From Streptomyces sp. 135 (GTDB taxonomy: Bacteria; Actinomycetota; Actinomycetes; Streptomycetales; Streptomycetaceae), in contig NZ_CP075691.1 in assembly GCF_020026305.1 (NCBI RefSeq), positions 372,001-436,000 of the forward strand: a DNA stretch of 64,000 bases. The letters are read 5' to 3'. Position numbers and translations under genes: made by a program. Position 1 is the first letter of the stretch; the number at the start of each line of letters is the position of its first letter. Shown piece after piece: positions 17,538 through 26,110 of this stretch. Under the pieces are notes generated by a model that was given only the letters and a program-made list of their open reading frames with translations, did no database searches and was not told the DNA's origin.

Positions 17538-17798
17538 ATGACGATGAATGATTACGACCGCGTACGCGCCGGCATCGAAGCCATGACGGCGTACATTTCC
17601 GGCGAACAGGTAATGGAGGAATACGTCGCCGAGAAACGCGCCGCCGACGGAAATCTCGACCAAGTCGCCGACAGCGCGACCGCGTTGTGCGCCGCACTGC
17701 TCTTCCAGATCGCCGAGATGACCGGAAAGACGCAGCACGAAGTACTTCAGGAACTGGCGCACGGGCTGAACCGCAACGAGGCCGAGCAGCGGGACTGA
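17538..17798 (+). CDS. Small soluble hypothetical protein
   Basis: 86 residues, acidic and helical (DYDRVRAGIEAMTAYISGEQ, AALLFQIAEMTGKTQHEVL). There is no signal or membrane segment. The family is not recognised. Its composition is less GC-biased than the neighbours (aatgattacg, ggaaatctcg), which may mean recent arrival. It precedes the BrkB gene by 61 bp. Confidence 0.65.
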   Translation: MTMNDYDRVRAGIEAMTAYISGEQVMEEYVAEKRAADGNLDQVADSATALCAALLFQIAEMTGKTQHEVLQELAHGLNRNEAEQRD

Positions 17799-17859
17799 CC
17801 GGCGCTTCGAGACGGAAGACGGCACCGCGCGCGCCGTACGCGTGAGAAGGAGCAGCCCC

Positions 17860-18711
17860 ATGGACAGTCCACCGCCGCCCGCGCGGAGACGGACCGCCCT
17901 GCGTCGTACCCCCATATCGATGTGGAACGACGACATATCGGACTGGGCCGCGGCGTTGACGTACTACGCGATATTGGCCCTGCTCCCCGCCCTCCTCGTC
18001 ACGGTCAGCCTCATCAGCCTGGTCAGTCCCGGTACGACCGAGGCGCTCATCGCCGAAGTCACGGACTGGGCCCCCGCTCAGGCGGGCCACTCCTTGCACC
18101 AGGCGCTCAGCGAGATGGCCGAGGCCCGTTCCGCGGCCTTGATGGTGGTGATCGGCGGAGCGGTCAGCGCGGTGTGGTCGGCGTCCAGCTACGCGGCCGT
18201 GTTCCGGCGGGCTCTGCACGCGATGCACGGCGTGGCGGACTGCCGGCCCGCCCTGCGCAAGGCGCACCGCGTGCTCATGACCGCGGTGACGCTCCTCGCG
18301 ATCCTCGTCGCCAGCGCGTTGCTCCTGGTACTGAGCGGCCCGCTCGCCGAGGGGCTGGGGCGGCGGCTCGGCTTCGGCGACGCGGGGCAGACCGCGTGGA
18401 GCGTCCTCAAGTGGCCCGCTCTGGTCTGTCTGGTGGCGCTGCTCGTCCTGGTGCTCTTCCGCAACGCGCCGCCCGGGGCCCGCGGTTGGCGTCAGATCAT
18501 GCCGGGCGGCCTGCTGGCGGCGCCCCTGTGGCTGCTCTCCTCGGGTCTCTTCACGTGGTACGCCTCGGGCGTCGGCTCCTACGGCAGGCTCTACGGCTCC
18601 CTCGCGGGCGTCGTCGTCTTCCTGGTGTGGCTCTGGGTGTCCAACCTGGCGCTGCTCGCCGGGGCGCAGTTCACCGTGGAACTGGCCCGCGTGCGGGCCG
18701 CCGCGGAGTGA
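17860..18711 (+). CDS. YihY/BrkB family inner-membrane protein
   Basis: 283 residues from the ATG at 17860, which follows AGAAGGAG. The motif SDWAAALTYYAILALLPALL is the family signature, and five to six membrane helices follow. YihY/BrkB proteins have no agreed biochemical function; they are not ribonuclease BN despite old labels. The last helix holds GVVVFLVWLWVSNLALLAGAQF, also typical. It stands as a monocistronic unit or with the small gene upstream. Confidence 0.88.
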   Translation: MDSPPPPARRRTALRRTPISMWNDDISDWAAALTYYAILALLPALLVTVSLISLVSPGTTEALIAEVTDWAPAQAGHSLHQALSEMAEARSAALMVVIGGAVSAVWSASSYAAVFRRALHAMHGVADCRPALRKAHRVLMTAVTLLAILVASALLLVLSGPLAEGLGRRLGFGDAGQTAWSVLKWPALVCLVALLVLVLFRNAPPGARGWRQIMPGGLLAAPLWLLSSGLFTWYASGVGSYGRLYGSLAGVVVFLVWLWVSNLALLAGAQFTVELARVRAAAE

Positions 18712-18753
18712 CGGAGGCCCGCACACGCCTGTCCCCCGCCGGACGGCCCGGTG

Positions 18754-19161
18754 TCAGGCGGCTCCGTCGTACGGGGTGACGCGCCGGTACGCGGCGCGCG
18801 CGTACAGCACCCGGGCCGTCGCCGTGCCGAGGAGAGCCGCCGCAAGCAGGCAGGCCATCCATCCGGGGTCACGGTGGCCCGCCCAGGAGATCTCCCCGGT
18901 GGGGTGGGTGGCGAAGAAGTTGAGCAGCGCCCAGCACAGCAGCGCCGTCCCCGGCGCCGCGACGAACCGGCCCAGCATGCCGAGGACCGCCGCGAGCAGG
19001 GACAGCGCGGTCAGGGCGAGGCTGGTGCGGTCGAGGGCGCCGAGCAGGTCGAACGTGCTCACCAGCACGAAGGAGCCCCAGGAAGCCGCCGTCCAGATGA
19101 GGGGTGTGGCCATGGGTTCGGGAACCGCTCTCGCGCCCTTGGCTATGTACCGCCACTCCAT
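18754..19161 (-). CDS. Four-TM membrane protein of unknown function
   Basis: 135 residues from ATG 19161 (GTG 19164 is adjacent), preceded by GGGAGGAA. Four hydrophobic segments are visible (WGSFVLVSTFDLLGAL, LALTALSLLAAVLGML, TALLCWALLNFFATHP, WMACLLAAALLGTATA). The NFFATHPTGEI stretch is weakly like the DUF4118 sensor fold of KdpD-type kinases, but there is no kinase. The long open frame continuing upstream is an artefact of GC bias. Confidence 0.65.
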   Translation of the reverse strand: MEWRYIAKGARAVPEPMATPLIWTAASWGSFVLVSTFDLLGALDRTSLALTALSLLAAVLGMLGRFVAAPGTALLCWALLNFFATHPTGEISWAGHRDPGWMACLLAAALLGTATARVLYARAAYRRVTPYDGAA

Positions 19162-19482
19162 CACCGTCGGTTCCTCCCCACCACCGGGTTCCGGGCACGA
19201 CAACGTCCCGGGCCCGTCCTCAGCCAATTCGTCGAGCGGGAGGACCACCGCACCGGTCCAGGTCACGGCCGTGGTCCTGCCAGCAGATTGTCGCACCCCG
19301 CCGAGAGGGGTGTAAGGCGTCTTCTCGCTGATGAGGCGTCTCCCGCGCCGACGGGAGCGTCTTCCGCGCCTGCGGGGCGTCTTCCGCGCTTGGGACGCGC
19401 GGTGCGAGGAACCCGTCGGCATCGGGCGCCGCACACCGCCCGCGTCGCCCGCACCGTCCAGAGGCCCTTCCTGGAGGCACTG
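19162..19482. other. Intergenic region with degenerate 20-bp tandem repeats
   Basis: No gene is evident in these 321 bases between divergent genes. Positions about 19315-19395 hold four imperfect copies of a 20-21-bp unit containing GGCGTCTTCCGCGC. Both promoters should lie here, but no clear -35/-10 pair stands out. Confidence 0.55.
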
Positions 19483-20046
19483 ATGGCACGAACGGACCGC
19501 TATGCGAACCCGAGTGAGGGGGACGCCGCCGACGACACCTCCCCCCGCCGTACGACCCTGTCCCCGCTGGCGCGGGCGGCGACGATGCTGGCCGCCTTCG
19601 CCGGGATGGTGGCCTTCGGCGTGGTCCTCGCCCGGCTGACCCTGGAGCCCTCGGCGGCGTCCGAGGCGCTGACGCACAGCAACTTCAAGCCCGGTGACTC
19701 CATTCGCGACTACCTCGGCCAACCCGCTTTCCGTGACACGGTCAAGCAGATCGGCGGCAACATCCTCCTGGGCGTGCCCTTCGGGCTGCTGCTGCCGGTG
19801 CTGCTGCCCCGGACGCGCGGTCTGGTGCGGGTGGCGGTGGCCACGGCGGTGACCATGGTCCTCGTCGAGCTGGCCCAGGGCGCCTTCGTGACCGGCCGGA
19901 CCTTCGACATCGACGACGTCATCCTCAACACGACGGGCGCGCTGCTCGGTTACCTCGTCCTGGGGCGCCGGCTCGGGCGGGCCGTGCATCCCCGGCGGCG
20001 GCACTGGTGGCACCGGTCCACCCGGCGCGGCACGGCGGGCGCCTGA
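19483..20046 (+). CDS. VanZ-like family membrane protein
   Basis: 187 residues. IGGNILLGVPFGLLLPVL, VELAQGAFV and TFDIDDVILNTTGALLGYL are the VanZ family motifs (N, E, Q and the D-D-x-x-N block). Three to four membrane helices are present. In enterococci VanZ gives low teicoplanin resistance, while actinobacterial members are common and of unknown role. The ATG at 19483 follows TGGAGG. The tail is basic (RRRHWWHRSTRR). Confidence 0.85.
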   Translation: MARTDRYANPSEGDAADDTSPRRTTLSPLARAATMLAAFAGMVAFGVVLARLTLEPSAASEALTHSNFKPGDSIRDYLGQPAFRDTVKQIGGNILLGVPFGLLLPVLLPRTRGLVRVAVATAVTMVLVELAQGAFVTGRTFDIDDVILNTTGALLGYLVLGRRLGRAVHPRRRHWWHRSTRRGTAGA

Positions 20047-20207
20047 CGGAGAAGACGGCGCGCGGCGAGGCCCTGACGTGGTCTTCTCAGGCCTGGAAAG
20101 GTGAATCGCCGCCGCGGATGTCACCCCATGCGTTTATGCGACCCCCTAATTGGTAACTCGCTGTAGCGAAAGCCTCGCGTGAGGGATCCTCTGCGGAAGG
20201 CAGGCAC

Positions 20208-20840
20208 ATGTCCGCAAGCATGCTGGCCATCCTGGGTGCTGCGGTGGCGATCGTCACGGCGCTGCTGCTCGCCCGCCCGCTGAACCAGACGACCACCGAC
20301 GACCTCCGGCGCCGCTTCGGTCCCGAGTTCGACCGCGCGGTGGCGCGGCACCGTGGGGACACAGAGGCAGCCGAGCGAGAGCTCAGCGAACGGCTGCGGC
20401 GCTTCGGCGGGCTGCGGGTGAGGGGTCTGAGCACCGTTGCCCGTGAGCGGTACAGCGCCGAGTGGGCCATGCTCCAGGCACGGTTCATCGACGCCCCGGG
20501 GCAGACGGTCGCCCAGGCCAACGCCCTCCTCAACCGGCTGGCAGCCGAGCGCGGCTTCCCCGCGGAGTCGCGCGAGCGCCAGGCCGACGCCCTCTCCCTG
20601 CACTGCCCGCGGCACGCGCAGGGCGGCCGTGAACTGCACGAGGCGGCGCGGCGTGCCGCCGCCGGCGAGATGGACACCGAGGCCATGCGCCGCGCCATGC
20701 TCGCCGGATACGAGCTCTTCCACGAGCTGCTCCTCCCGCGTCCGCAGGACCGCAAGGTCGACGCCATGGCCGGTCATGCGCGGCCGTACCGCCCGTTCAG
20801 GGTTCCGCCGCAGCGGTCCGCGCACTCCAGCCGGTACTGA
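20208..20840 (+). CDS. Conserved Streptomyces hypothetical protein with N-terminal TM
   Basis: 210 residues: one membrane helix (MLAILGAAVAIVTALLLA), then a charged helical domain. FGPEFDRAVARHRGDTEAAE, RERYSAEWAMLQARFID and HPRHAQ-like blocks match a family I recall as widespread and uncharacterised in actinobacteria. The domain would face the cytoplasm. It is followed by a strong hairpin at 20851. Confidence 0.75.
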   Translation: MSASMLAILGAAVAIVTALLLARPLNQTTTDDLRRRFGPEFDRAVARHRGDTEAAERELSERLRRFGGLRVRGLSTVARERYSAEWAMLQARFIDAPGQTVAQANALLNRLAAERGFPAESRERQADALSLHCPRHAQGGRELHEAARRAAAGEMDTEAMRRAMLAGYELFHELLLPRPQDRKVDAMAGHARPYRPFRVPPQRSAHSSRY

Positions 20841-20850
20841 CCCGGCGGCA

Positions 20851-20886
20851 GCGCCCCTTGCCACCGGTCCCGGTGGCAAGGGGCGC
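20851..20886 (+). terminator. Hairpin terminator
   Basis: A 15- to 17-bp perfect stem (GCGCCCCTTGCCACC with its complement) lies 11 bp after the stop at 20840 and before the next gene on the same strand, so the two genes are probably separate units. Confidence 0.8.
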
Positions 20887-20923
20887 GCTCCGCCCGGAAC
20901 TCACGCCCCCATACGCTGTGCGG

Positions 20924-21928
20924 ATGTTGGTCTACATCCCGGCGGCCCTGCTCTTCCTCGTCTTCTCCTGGCGGATGCTGCGCGAGCGCCGAAGGTTCGG
21001 CAACGCGGTGATCCTGGGCCTCGCCGTGCTCTGCGGACTGGTCGCCTGGCTGTCCCGGCTGATCCGGTCCGGTTCGACGTCGGGCCTGGTCATCGCCTTC
21101 TCGCTGCTCGCGGTGGGCGCGCTGGGGATCCTCGTGCTCACCTACCTGCTCTTCGTCAACGGCCTGCGGATGCTGCGCAAGGAGGGCAGGAGCCCGGCCA
21201 ATCTGCTCTCGCTGGCGGCCGCCCTGAGCATCCTCGGCGTCATCGCCCTCGTGATCACTGCCGCCCTCGTGCGTACGCCGGTGCTGCTCGGGGTGGGAGC
21301 GGCCGCGCTCGGGCTGTCGGGCTACGTCTCCTTCCTCTTCCTGAGCTTCGTCTGTTACGCGTTTCTCTACGGCCGGTTGCAGGTCCGCCGCAGGGCCGAC
21401 TTCGTGGTCGTCCTCGGCTCGGGGCTCGTCGGTGGTTCCACGGTGCCGCCGCTGCTGGCCGGCCGGCTCCGGCGGGCGCAGGAGGTGCACGCGCGGCTCT
21501 CGGCGCACGGTGCCCCTCCGGTGCTCATCACCTCGGGCGGTCAGGGGCCGGACGAGGATCTGCCGGAATCCCACGCCATGGCCGACTACTTGACCGACCG
21601 GGGATTTCCCGCCGGGCTGATCGAGCGCGAGGACCGCTCGACGACGACGGGGGAGAACCTGCGGTTCAGCAAGGCCATCATGGAGAAGACGAAGCCCGAC
21701 TACCGGTGCGTCGTCGTCACCAACAACTACCACGCCTTCCGTGCCGCGCTCACCGCGCGCCGGGCCGGGGTCAGGGCCCAGGTGGTGGGCGCCCCCACGG
21801 CCTCGTACTTCTGGCCCAACGCGACGATCCGCGAGTTCGCCGCCGTGCTCGTGGCCTACCGCCGGACCAACATCTGCATCGGTCTGCTGTTCGTCCTCGG
21901 CGGGGTGCTGGTCTGGGCGGTGCGTTAG
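20924..21928 (+). CDS. YdcF/ElyC/SanA family membrane protein (DUF218)
   Basis: 334 residues. The N-terminal 150 carry four to five transmembrane helices. The DUF218 domain follows: FVVVLGSGLVGG, LITSGGQGPDED, REDRSTTTGENLRFS and VVVTNNYHAFRAAL. DUF218 proteins such as SanA, ElyC and YdcF act in envelope integrity and lipid-carrier metabolism in enterobacteria, but the reaction is not settled. I chose ATG 20924; GTG 20918 is also in frame. Confidence 0.87.
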   Translation: MLVYIPAALLFLVFSWRMLRERRRFGNAVILGLAVLCGLVAWLSRLIRSGSTSGLVIAFSLLAVGALGILVLTYLLFVNGLRMLRKEGRSPANLLSLAAALSILGVIALVITAALVRTPVLLGVGAAALGLSGYVSFLFLSFVCYAFLYGRLQVRRRADFVVVLGSGLVGGSTVPPLLAGRLRRAQEVHARLSAHGAPPVLITSGGQGPDEDLPESHAMADYLTDRGFPAGLIEREDRSTTTGENLRFSKAIMEKTKPDYRCVVVTNNYHAFRAALTARRAGVRAQVVGAPTASYFWPNATIREFAAVLVAYRRTNICIGLLFVLGGVLVWAVR

Positions 21929-22060
21929 CCGGTCGGCGGCTACTCCGCGTGGCCGTGTCCGGCGCGCCGACGGCGCCGGTTGCGCCTTGCATGAGGGGCA
22001 GCGCGCGGAGTCCGCAGGGACGGCATGCTCCCGGCCGCGCGAAGGATCGAGGTCTGTCTC

Positions 22061-22621
22061 ATGCACGTCCGTCCCACCGTCACCGCAGCCGCGTTCGGCG
22101 TCGCCGCGTTCGCCTTGATGGCGCCGCAGGCACTGGCCGACGTGGAACCCCCGGTGGAGCCACCGACCCAGGGCGAGGTCCAGACCGGGCCCCGGACGGA
22201 CGGCCGGACCGAGGACCAGACCGAGCCGTCCCTGTCGATCACCCCGAGCCCCGGCCGGCCGGGGCAGTCGGTGGTCGTCTCCGTCAGCGGTGGCTGCACC
22301 GCCGACTCGGCCACCGCCCGTTCGAACGCCTTCGCCCAGAACGTCCAGCTGTCCACCGGCTCGGCCGGCGTCTACACGGGCACGGGCACCATCCGCACCG
22401 ACGCCCGCGCCGGCAGCCACACCGTGAGCGTCTCCTGTCCCGGCGGCGGCACCTCCACGTACTCGATCACCGTGGCGGGGGCGATCACCCCCGAACGGGG
22501 CGTGCGCGCCGGGGGCGGCGGCTCGCACGGTGCGGACGTCGTCTACATCGGAGCGGGTGTGGCCCTGGTCCTCGCGGCAGGCGGGTACACCGCGTACCGG
22601 CTACGGCGCCGGCAGTACTGA
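22061..22621 (+). CDS. Secreted, C-terminally anchored surface protein
   Basis: 186 residues. A signal peptide (AAFGVAAFALMAPQALAD) and a C-terminal membrane helix (VVYIGAGVALVLAAGGYTAY) with an RLRRR stop-transfer tail frame an extracellular domain of about 130 residues rich in Thr, Ser and Gly. Two cysteines (VSGGCTADS, VSVSCPGGG) could pair. There is no LPxTG motif, so it is not a sortase substrate. The function is unknown. The ATG at 22061 was chosen over 22025 because it begins the signal peptide. Confidence 0.75.
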   Translation: MHVRPTVTAAAFGVAAFALMAPQALADVEPPVEPPTQGEVQTGPRTDGRTEDQTEPSLSITPSPGRPGQSVVVSVSGGCTADSATARSNAFAQNVQLSTGSAGVYTGTGTIRTDARAGSHTVSVSCPGGGTSTYSITVAGAITPERGVRAGGGGSHGADVVYIGAGVALVLAAGGYTAYRLRRRQY

Positions 22622-22672
22622 CGCACGCCGAACGGCCGGGAGGGCGGGCCTCCCGGCCGTTCGGCGTGCGTC
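22620..22672. terminator. Bidirectional hairpin terminator, 24-bp perfect stem
   Basis: Positions 22620-22643 and 22649-22672 are exact reverse complements around a 5-base loop. The stem starts inside the stop codon of the plus-strand gene and ends three bases before the stop of the minus-strand DJ-1 gene. Confidence 0.9.
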
Positions 22673-22674
22673 CG

Positions 22675-23241
22675 TCAGGCGGCCGCTTCGAACACGGAGC
22701 CGATCTCGCGGAGGAAGTCGTCGAGATCGTCCGGGGTGCGGGAGGTGATGAGGTCCCAGCCCTGCGCACCGCAGTGCATGACGGACTTGTCGACCCAGGT
22801 GCCCTTGGCGTTGCGGATGTCGGTGGCGACCGAGGCGTAGGACGTCAGGGTCTTGCCGTCCAGGACACCGGCCTCGACCAGCAGCCACGGGCCGTGGCAG
22901 ATCGCCGCCACCTTGCGGCCGGACTCCGCGAAGGAGCGGACCATCGCGACGGCGCTCTCCTCCAGGCGCAGAGTGTCGGCGTTGACCGTGCCGCCGGGTA
23001 CAAGCAGCAGGTCGTAGGAGGAGGCGTCCGCGTCGGCCAGGGTGAGGTCCGGGTCGACGGTCTTGCCGGGGTCCTTGTCGCCCACGAGGGTGCGGATCTC
23101 GTCCCCGGACACGGCGGCCACGTCGACGTGCGCCCCCCGCTCCCGCAGGTGCCGCACCGGCACCACCAGCTCGTCCTGTTCGACTCCGTAATTGGTCACG
23201 ATCGCCAGTACGCGGCGGCCGTTCAGGGTGTTGTCAGCCAT
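22675..23241 (-). CDS. DJ-1/PfpI type protein (intracellular protease I / deglycase-like)
   Basis: 188 residues of the PfpI/YhbO type. VVPVRHLRERGAHVDVAAV, LLLVPGGTVNAD and the nucleophile elbow AAICHGPWLL (catalytic Cys, then His) are all present. The family shows chaperone, deglycase or peptidase activity depending on the member. It has no signal peptide. The GlsB-type membrane gene lies 70 bp upstream on the same strand, so a small stress operon is plausible. Confidence 0.9.
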   Translation of the reverse strand: MADNTLNGRRVLAIVTNYGVEQDELVVPVRHLRERGAHVDVAAVSGDEIRTLVGDKDPGKTVDPDLTLADADASSYDLLLVPGGTVNADTLRLEESAVAMVRSFAESGRKVAAICHGPWLLVEAGVLDGKTLTSYASVATDIRNAKGTWVDKSVMHCGAQGWDLITSRTPDDLDDFLREIGSVFEAAA

Positions 23242-23310
23242 GACATTGCCTTTCGCCTTTTCCTGGGGGTGTTCTTCGTCTGCTGTCGCGCTCTCGCGGC
23301 GCGGCCGGGC

Positions 23311-23577
23311 TCAGCGGGCGGAGCGGCCGGTCACCATCCGGTACAGGAACAGGACGACCACCGATCCGACGACGGCAGCGATCCAGGTCGACAGGTGGAA
23401 GAAGCCGTTGATCGACTCCACCCCGAAGATCAGCTTGCCGAGCCAGCCGCCGAGGAGCCCGCCCACGATGCCGATCAGCATCGTGACGATCAGCCCGCCC
23501 GGGTCCTTCCCCGGTGTCAGTGCCTTGGCGATCGCCCCCGCGATCAAGCCGACCAGAATCCAGGCGATGACGCCCAC
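23311..23577 (-). CDS. GlsB/YeaQ/YmgE family stress membrane protein
   Basis: 88 residues with three glycine-rich membrane helices (IAWILVGLIAGAIAKAL, GGLIVTMLIGIVGGLLGGWL, WIAAVVGSVVVLFLYRM). This is the transglycosylase-associated protein family, induced by stress in many bacteria, with no defined biochemistry. A good ribosome binding site (GGAAGG) precedes the ATG at 23577. Confidence 0.9.
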   Translation of the reverse strand: MGVIAWILVGLIAGAIAKALTPGKDPGGLIVTMLIGIVGGLLGGWLGKLIFGVESINGFFHLSTWIAAVVGSVVVLFLYRMVTGRSAR

Positions 23578-23764
23578 GGTGCTACCTTCCGTTCACTTTC
23601 GAGTCGATCGGTCGCTCCGGTACCCGCCTTCAGCATGACTACACGGCGGGGCGCCGCCAGACGGATCCGGCGACCGGAGTAAGGAACGGTTGCCCTGGTG
23701 ACCGGGCGTCACGCGGGACCAACGACTCTCACGACAGGGCAGGAAGTCCTCCCGGAAGGGCGGG

Positions 23765-24331
23765 TCAGGGCAGCGGCATCAGGCGGTAGAACACGGTGGC
23801 GACGAGGTCGCGGGCGTACTGGGCGTCGAGCAGGCCGGGGCGGAAGAGGATGCGGTACATCATCGGCGCCACGACGTGGTCCATCACCGTGTCGGTGCCG
23901 GGGACGTGTTCGCCGCGCTCGGCCGCGCGGCGCAGGATCGTCTCGACCTGTTCGACGGCGTAGGCGGAGCACTGGCCGGCGCTCCCTCCGGCGGGGTCCG
24001 CGGCCAGGGCGTCGCGGATGTAGGAGCGGCCCGGCGGTGAGGACATCTCCTCCAGGAAGTCCGCGGCCCAGCGCTCCAGGTCCTCGCGCAGGTTCCCGAA
24101 GTCGCCCGGGGGCGTCTCGGGGCGCAGCCGCTCCACGGCGACGTCCGCGAGGAGTTCCTGGAGGTCTCCCCACCGGCGGTAGACCGTCGACGGGGTGACA
24201 CCGGCACGCGCGGCGATCCGGGGGACGGTGAGATCGCCGCCCTCGCCCTGTAGTTCGCGCACCGCGGTGTGCACCGACTGCTGGACTCGGGCGCTGCGTC
24301 CTCCGGGGCGGACGGCTGGTCTTGGGCTCAC
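23765..24331 (-). CDS. TetR-family regulator, likely repressor of the amidase/hydrolase locus
   Basis: 188 residues. The HTH is LTVPRIAARAGVTPSTVYRRWGDLQEL near residues 35-65, and the C-terminal ligand domain ends FYRLMPLP. A GTG start at 24331 follows GGTGAAG, ten bases after the amidase stop, so it is the last gene of the AtzG-amidase operon. A 20-bp element at its start matches the arms of the large inverted repeat in the divergent promoter at 26012-26077, which makes autoregulation and control of both operons likely. Confidence 0.88.
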   Translation of the reverse strand: MSPRPAVRPGGRSARVQQSVHTAVRELQGEGGDLTVPRIAARAGVTPSTVYRRWGDLQELLADVAVERLRPETPPGDFGNLREDLERWAADFLEEMSSPPGRSYIRDALAADPAGGSAGQCSAYAVEQVETILRRAAERGEHVPGTDTVMDHVVAPMMYRILFRPGLLDAQYARDLVATVFYRLMPLP

Positions 24332-24336
24332 CCCTT

Positions 24337-24356
24337 CACCTTAACGCAAAGACATT
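24337..24356. promoter_or_regulatory. Putative TetR operator half-site at amidase/TetR junction
   Basis: CACCTTAACGCAAAGACATT here differs only slightly from CACCTAACGCAAAGAGATTG at 26054-26073 in the divergent promoter. It overlaps the amidase stop codon and sits just before the TetR start. A single arm only, so binding here may be weaker. Confidence 0.5.
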
Positions 24357-25765
24357 GCCCCAGTCGGCGCCGCCGAGTGCGCTGCGGCGGCGTGCGGCGG
24401 CAGTCCCCTCCCCCGCTCTCCCGGCCCCGGCGCGTGAGCCGCCTCGTACGCGCGGCCGGTCCGCACCACCGTGGCCTCGGCGAAGGGCCTGCCGATGAGC
24501 TGCATGCCGATGGGCAGTCCCGCGCTGTCGGCGCCGACGGGCAGGGTGAGGGCGGGCAGGCCCGTGATGTTCGCCGGGGCCGACAGCCGTACGTAGGCGT
24601 CGGACACGCTCTCCTCGGATCCGTCCGGCCACGGGATGGTCCGCTGGTCGCGGTGGGCGGCGGTGGCGGGCACCGTCGGCGCGGCGACGACGTCGACGGT
24701 CTCGAAGAGCCGCGTCCAGGCGTCGCGCATGAGCGTGCGGGACCGCCGGGCGCGCAGATAATCGCCCGCCGGGACGAGCCCGCCCGCTTCGAGCAGGGTG
24801 CGGACGTCGTCGGAGTACAGCTCGGGGGACGTACGAAGGGTCCGCTGGTGGTAGGCCGTGGCCTCGGGGACCATGAGCCCCCACTGGGTGGCCTGGAGGT
24901 ACTCGCTCATCGGGATGGCGACGCCGACGAGTTCGGCGCCGAGCGCGCCGAGGACGTCGATGGCGGCGCGGACGGCTTCCTCCACCTCGGGGTGCACCCG
25001 GTCGAAGTAGTGGTTCCGGGGGACGCCGACGCGCAGCCCGGCGAGGCTCCCGCCGGCGGGGCTCGCGGTGTCGCCCCCGCCGCCGAGGAGCGCTTCGAGT
25101 GCGAGTCCGGCGTCCTCGACGGTGCGGGTGATCGGCCCCACGTGGTCGAGGGACCAGGACAGGGGCGTGACACCGCGGACGGGGACGAGTCCGTACGTGG
25201 GTTTGAGTCCCACCACGCCGTTGAGCGCCGCGGGGACCCGGATGGACCCGCCGGTGTCCGTGCCCAGGGCGAAGGTGGCCTCCCCCGCCGCGACCGCCAC
25301 CGCCGAGCCGCCGCTGGAGCCGCCGGCCACCCGGTCGTGGGCCCAGGCGTTGCGGGTCCGGGGCGTGGTGAGTCCGTAGGCGAACTCGTGGGTGTGGGTC
25401 TTGCCGAGCAGGACCGCTCCGGCGGCGCGCAACCGGCTCGCGACCGTGCTGTCGCGGTCGGCCACGGGGGCCGACTCCCGGACGCGGGAGCCGGCCTTGG
25501 TGGGCAGGCCGGCGACGTCGATGAGGTCCTTGAGGCCCATCGGGATGCCGTGCAGCGGACCGAGTTGGCGCCCCGCCGCGATGTCCCGTTCGGCTCGCAC
25601 GGCCGCCCGGCGCGCGGCCTCGGCAAGGACCGTCACGTAGGCGTTCAGGCGCCCTTCCACGGACTCGACGCGTCGCAGCACCGAGTCGGTCAGCTCCACG
25701 GGCGACAGTTCGCGCGCCGCGATCGCCTTCGCCGCTTCGGCGAGGGTCAACTCATACGGCCGCAT
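24341..25765 (-). CDS. Amidase-signature family hydrolase (AtzE-like)
   Basis: About 475 residues. The Ser-cisSer-Lys triad is visible: Lys in GIPMGLKDLIDVAG near 75, and the two Ser in GGSSGGSAVAVAAG near 150, with GTDTGGSIRVPA after it. The enzyme hydrolyses an amide; the substrate is unknown. The start is ATG 25765, behind GGAGGAGGGG. The 14-bp overlap with the upstream AtzG-like gene matches the known pairing in which AtzG stabilises the amidase AtzE. The frame upstream of 25765 is the AtzG gene in another phase. Confidence 0.9.
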   Translation of the reverse strand: MRPYELTLAEAAKAIAARELSPVELTDSVLRRVESVEGRLNAYVTVLAEAARRAAVRAERDIAAGRQLGPLHGIPMGLKDLIDVAGLPTKAGSRVRESAPVADRDSTVASRLRAAGAVLLGKTHTHEFAYGLTTPRTRNAWAHDRVAGGSSGGSAVAVAAGEATFALGTDTGGSIRVPAALNGVVGLKPTYGLVPVRGVTPLSWSLDHVGPITRTVEDAGLALEALLGGGGDTASPAGGSLAGLRVGVPRNHYFDRVHPEVEEAVRAAIDVLGALGAELVGVAIPMSEYLQATQWGLMVPEATAYHQRTLRTSPELYSDDVRTLLEAGGLVPAGDYLRARRSRTLMRDAWTRLFETVDVVAAPTVPATAAHRDQRTIPWPDGSEESVSDAYVRLSAPANITGLPALTLPVGADSAGLPIGMQLIGRPFAEATVVRTGRAYEAAHAPGPGERGRGLPPHAAAAHSAAPTGAMSLR

Positions 25766-25982
25766 CGTCCCGCCCCTCCTCCACGCCGCGCCGCGCCGGG
25801 TACGCCGGAGCGGGTGCGACCTCGCCCGGATCGAGTTCACGCAGTACGGCGATGACGCCCTGGATGTGGTTGGCGGTGGCCGTCACCAGGTCGAGCCGTC
25901 CTGGTTCGAGGGGCAGTCCGGCCCGCTGTGCCCAGCGGGCCACCTCGTGCGGGAGGAGATCTGGGGTCGTCGGCATGGTCAA
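25752..25982 (-). CDS. AtzG-like small partner of the amidase (DUF4089)
   Basis: 76 residues, helical: LLPHEVARWAQRAGLPLEP and TATANHIQGVIAVLRELDP. These match the DUF4089/AtzG family, whose cyanuric-acid-pathway member forms a GatCAB-like complex with AtzE and is needed for its folding. The gene overlaps the amidase start by 14 bp, so the two are coupled. It is divergent from the MBL-fold gene. Confidence 0.8.
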   Translation of the reverse strand: MTMPTTPDLLPHEVARWAQRAGLPLEPGRLDLVTATANHIQGVIAVLRELDPGEVAPAPAYPARRGVEEGRDDAAV

Positions 25983-26011
25983 CGGTGTTCCTTCCGGGGC
26001 GGAGAAGCCTT

Positions 26012-26077
26012 AAAAGCTCAACGTTTGCGTTAGTGGACCGTACGGCATACCGTCACCTAACGCAAAGAGATTGCTTT
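26012..26077. promoter_or_regulatory. Large inverted repeat in divergent promoter (putative TetR operator)
   Basis: The left arm 26012-26033 (AAAAGC, six bases, TTTGCGTTAG) and right arm 26056-26077 (CTAACGCAAA, six bases, GCTTTT) are exact inverted copies in both blocks, separated by about 22 bp. The element fills the space between the divergent starts at 25982 and 26111. A third related half-site occurs at 24337-24356 beside the TetR gene. Bipartite conserved blocks suggest two bound dimers or cooperative binding. Confidence 0.7.
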
Positions 26078-26110
26078 TAACCTCCCCTCGAATCTGAAAG
26101 GGCCTCCGAG

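Noticed and set aside
20437..23682. A 1,081-codon plus-strand open frame
   Set aside because: It crosses four better genes on both strands in another phase and is Arg/Pro/Ala-rich, as expected for a shadow frame.
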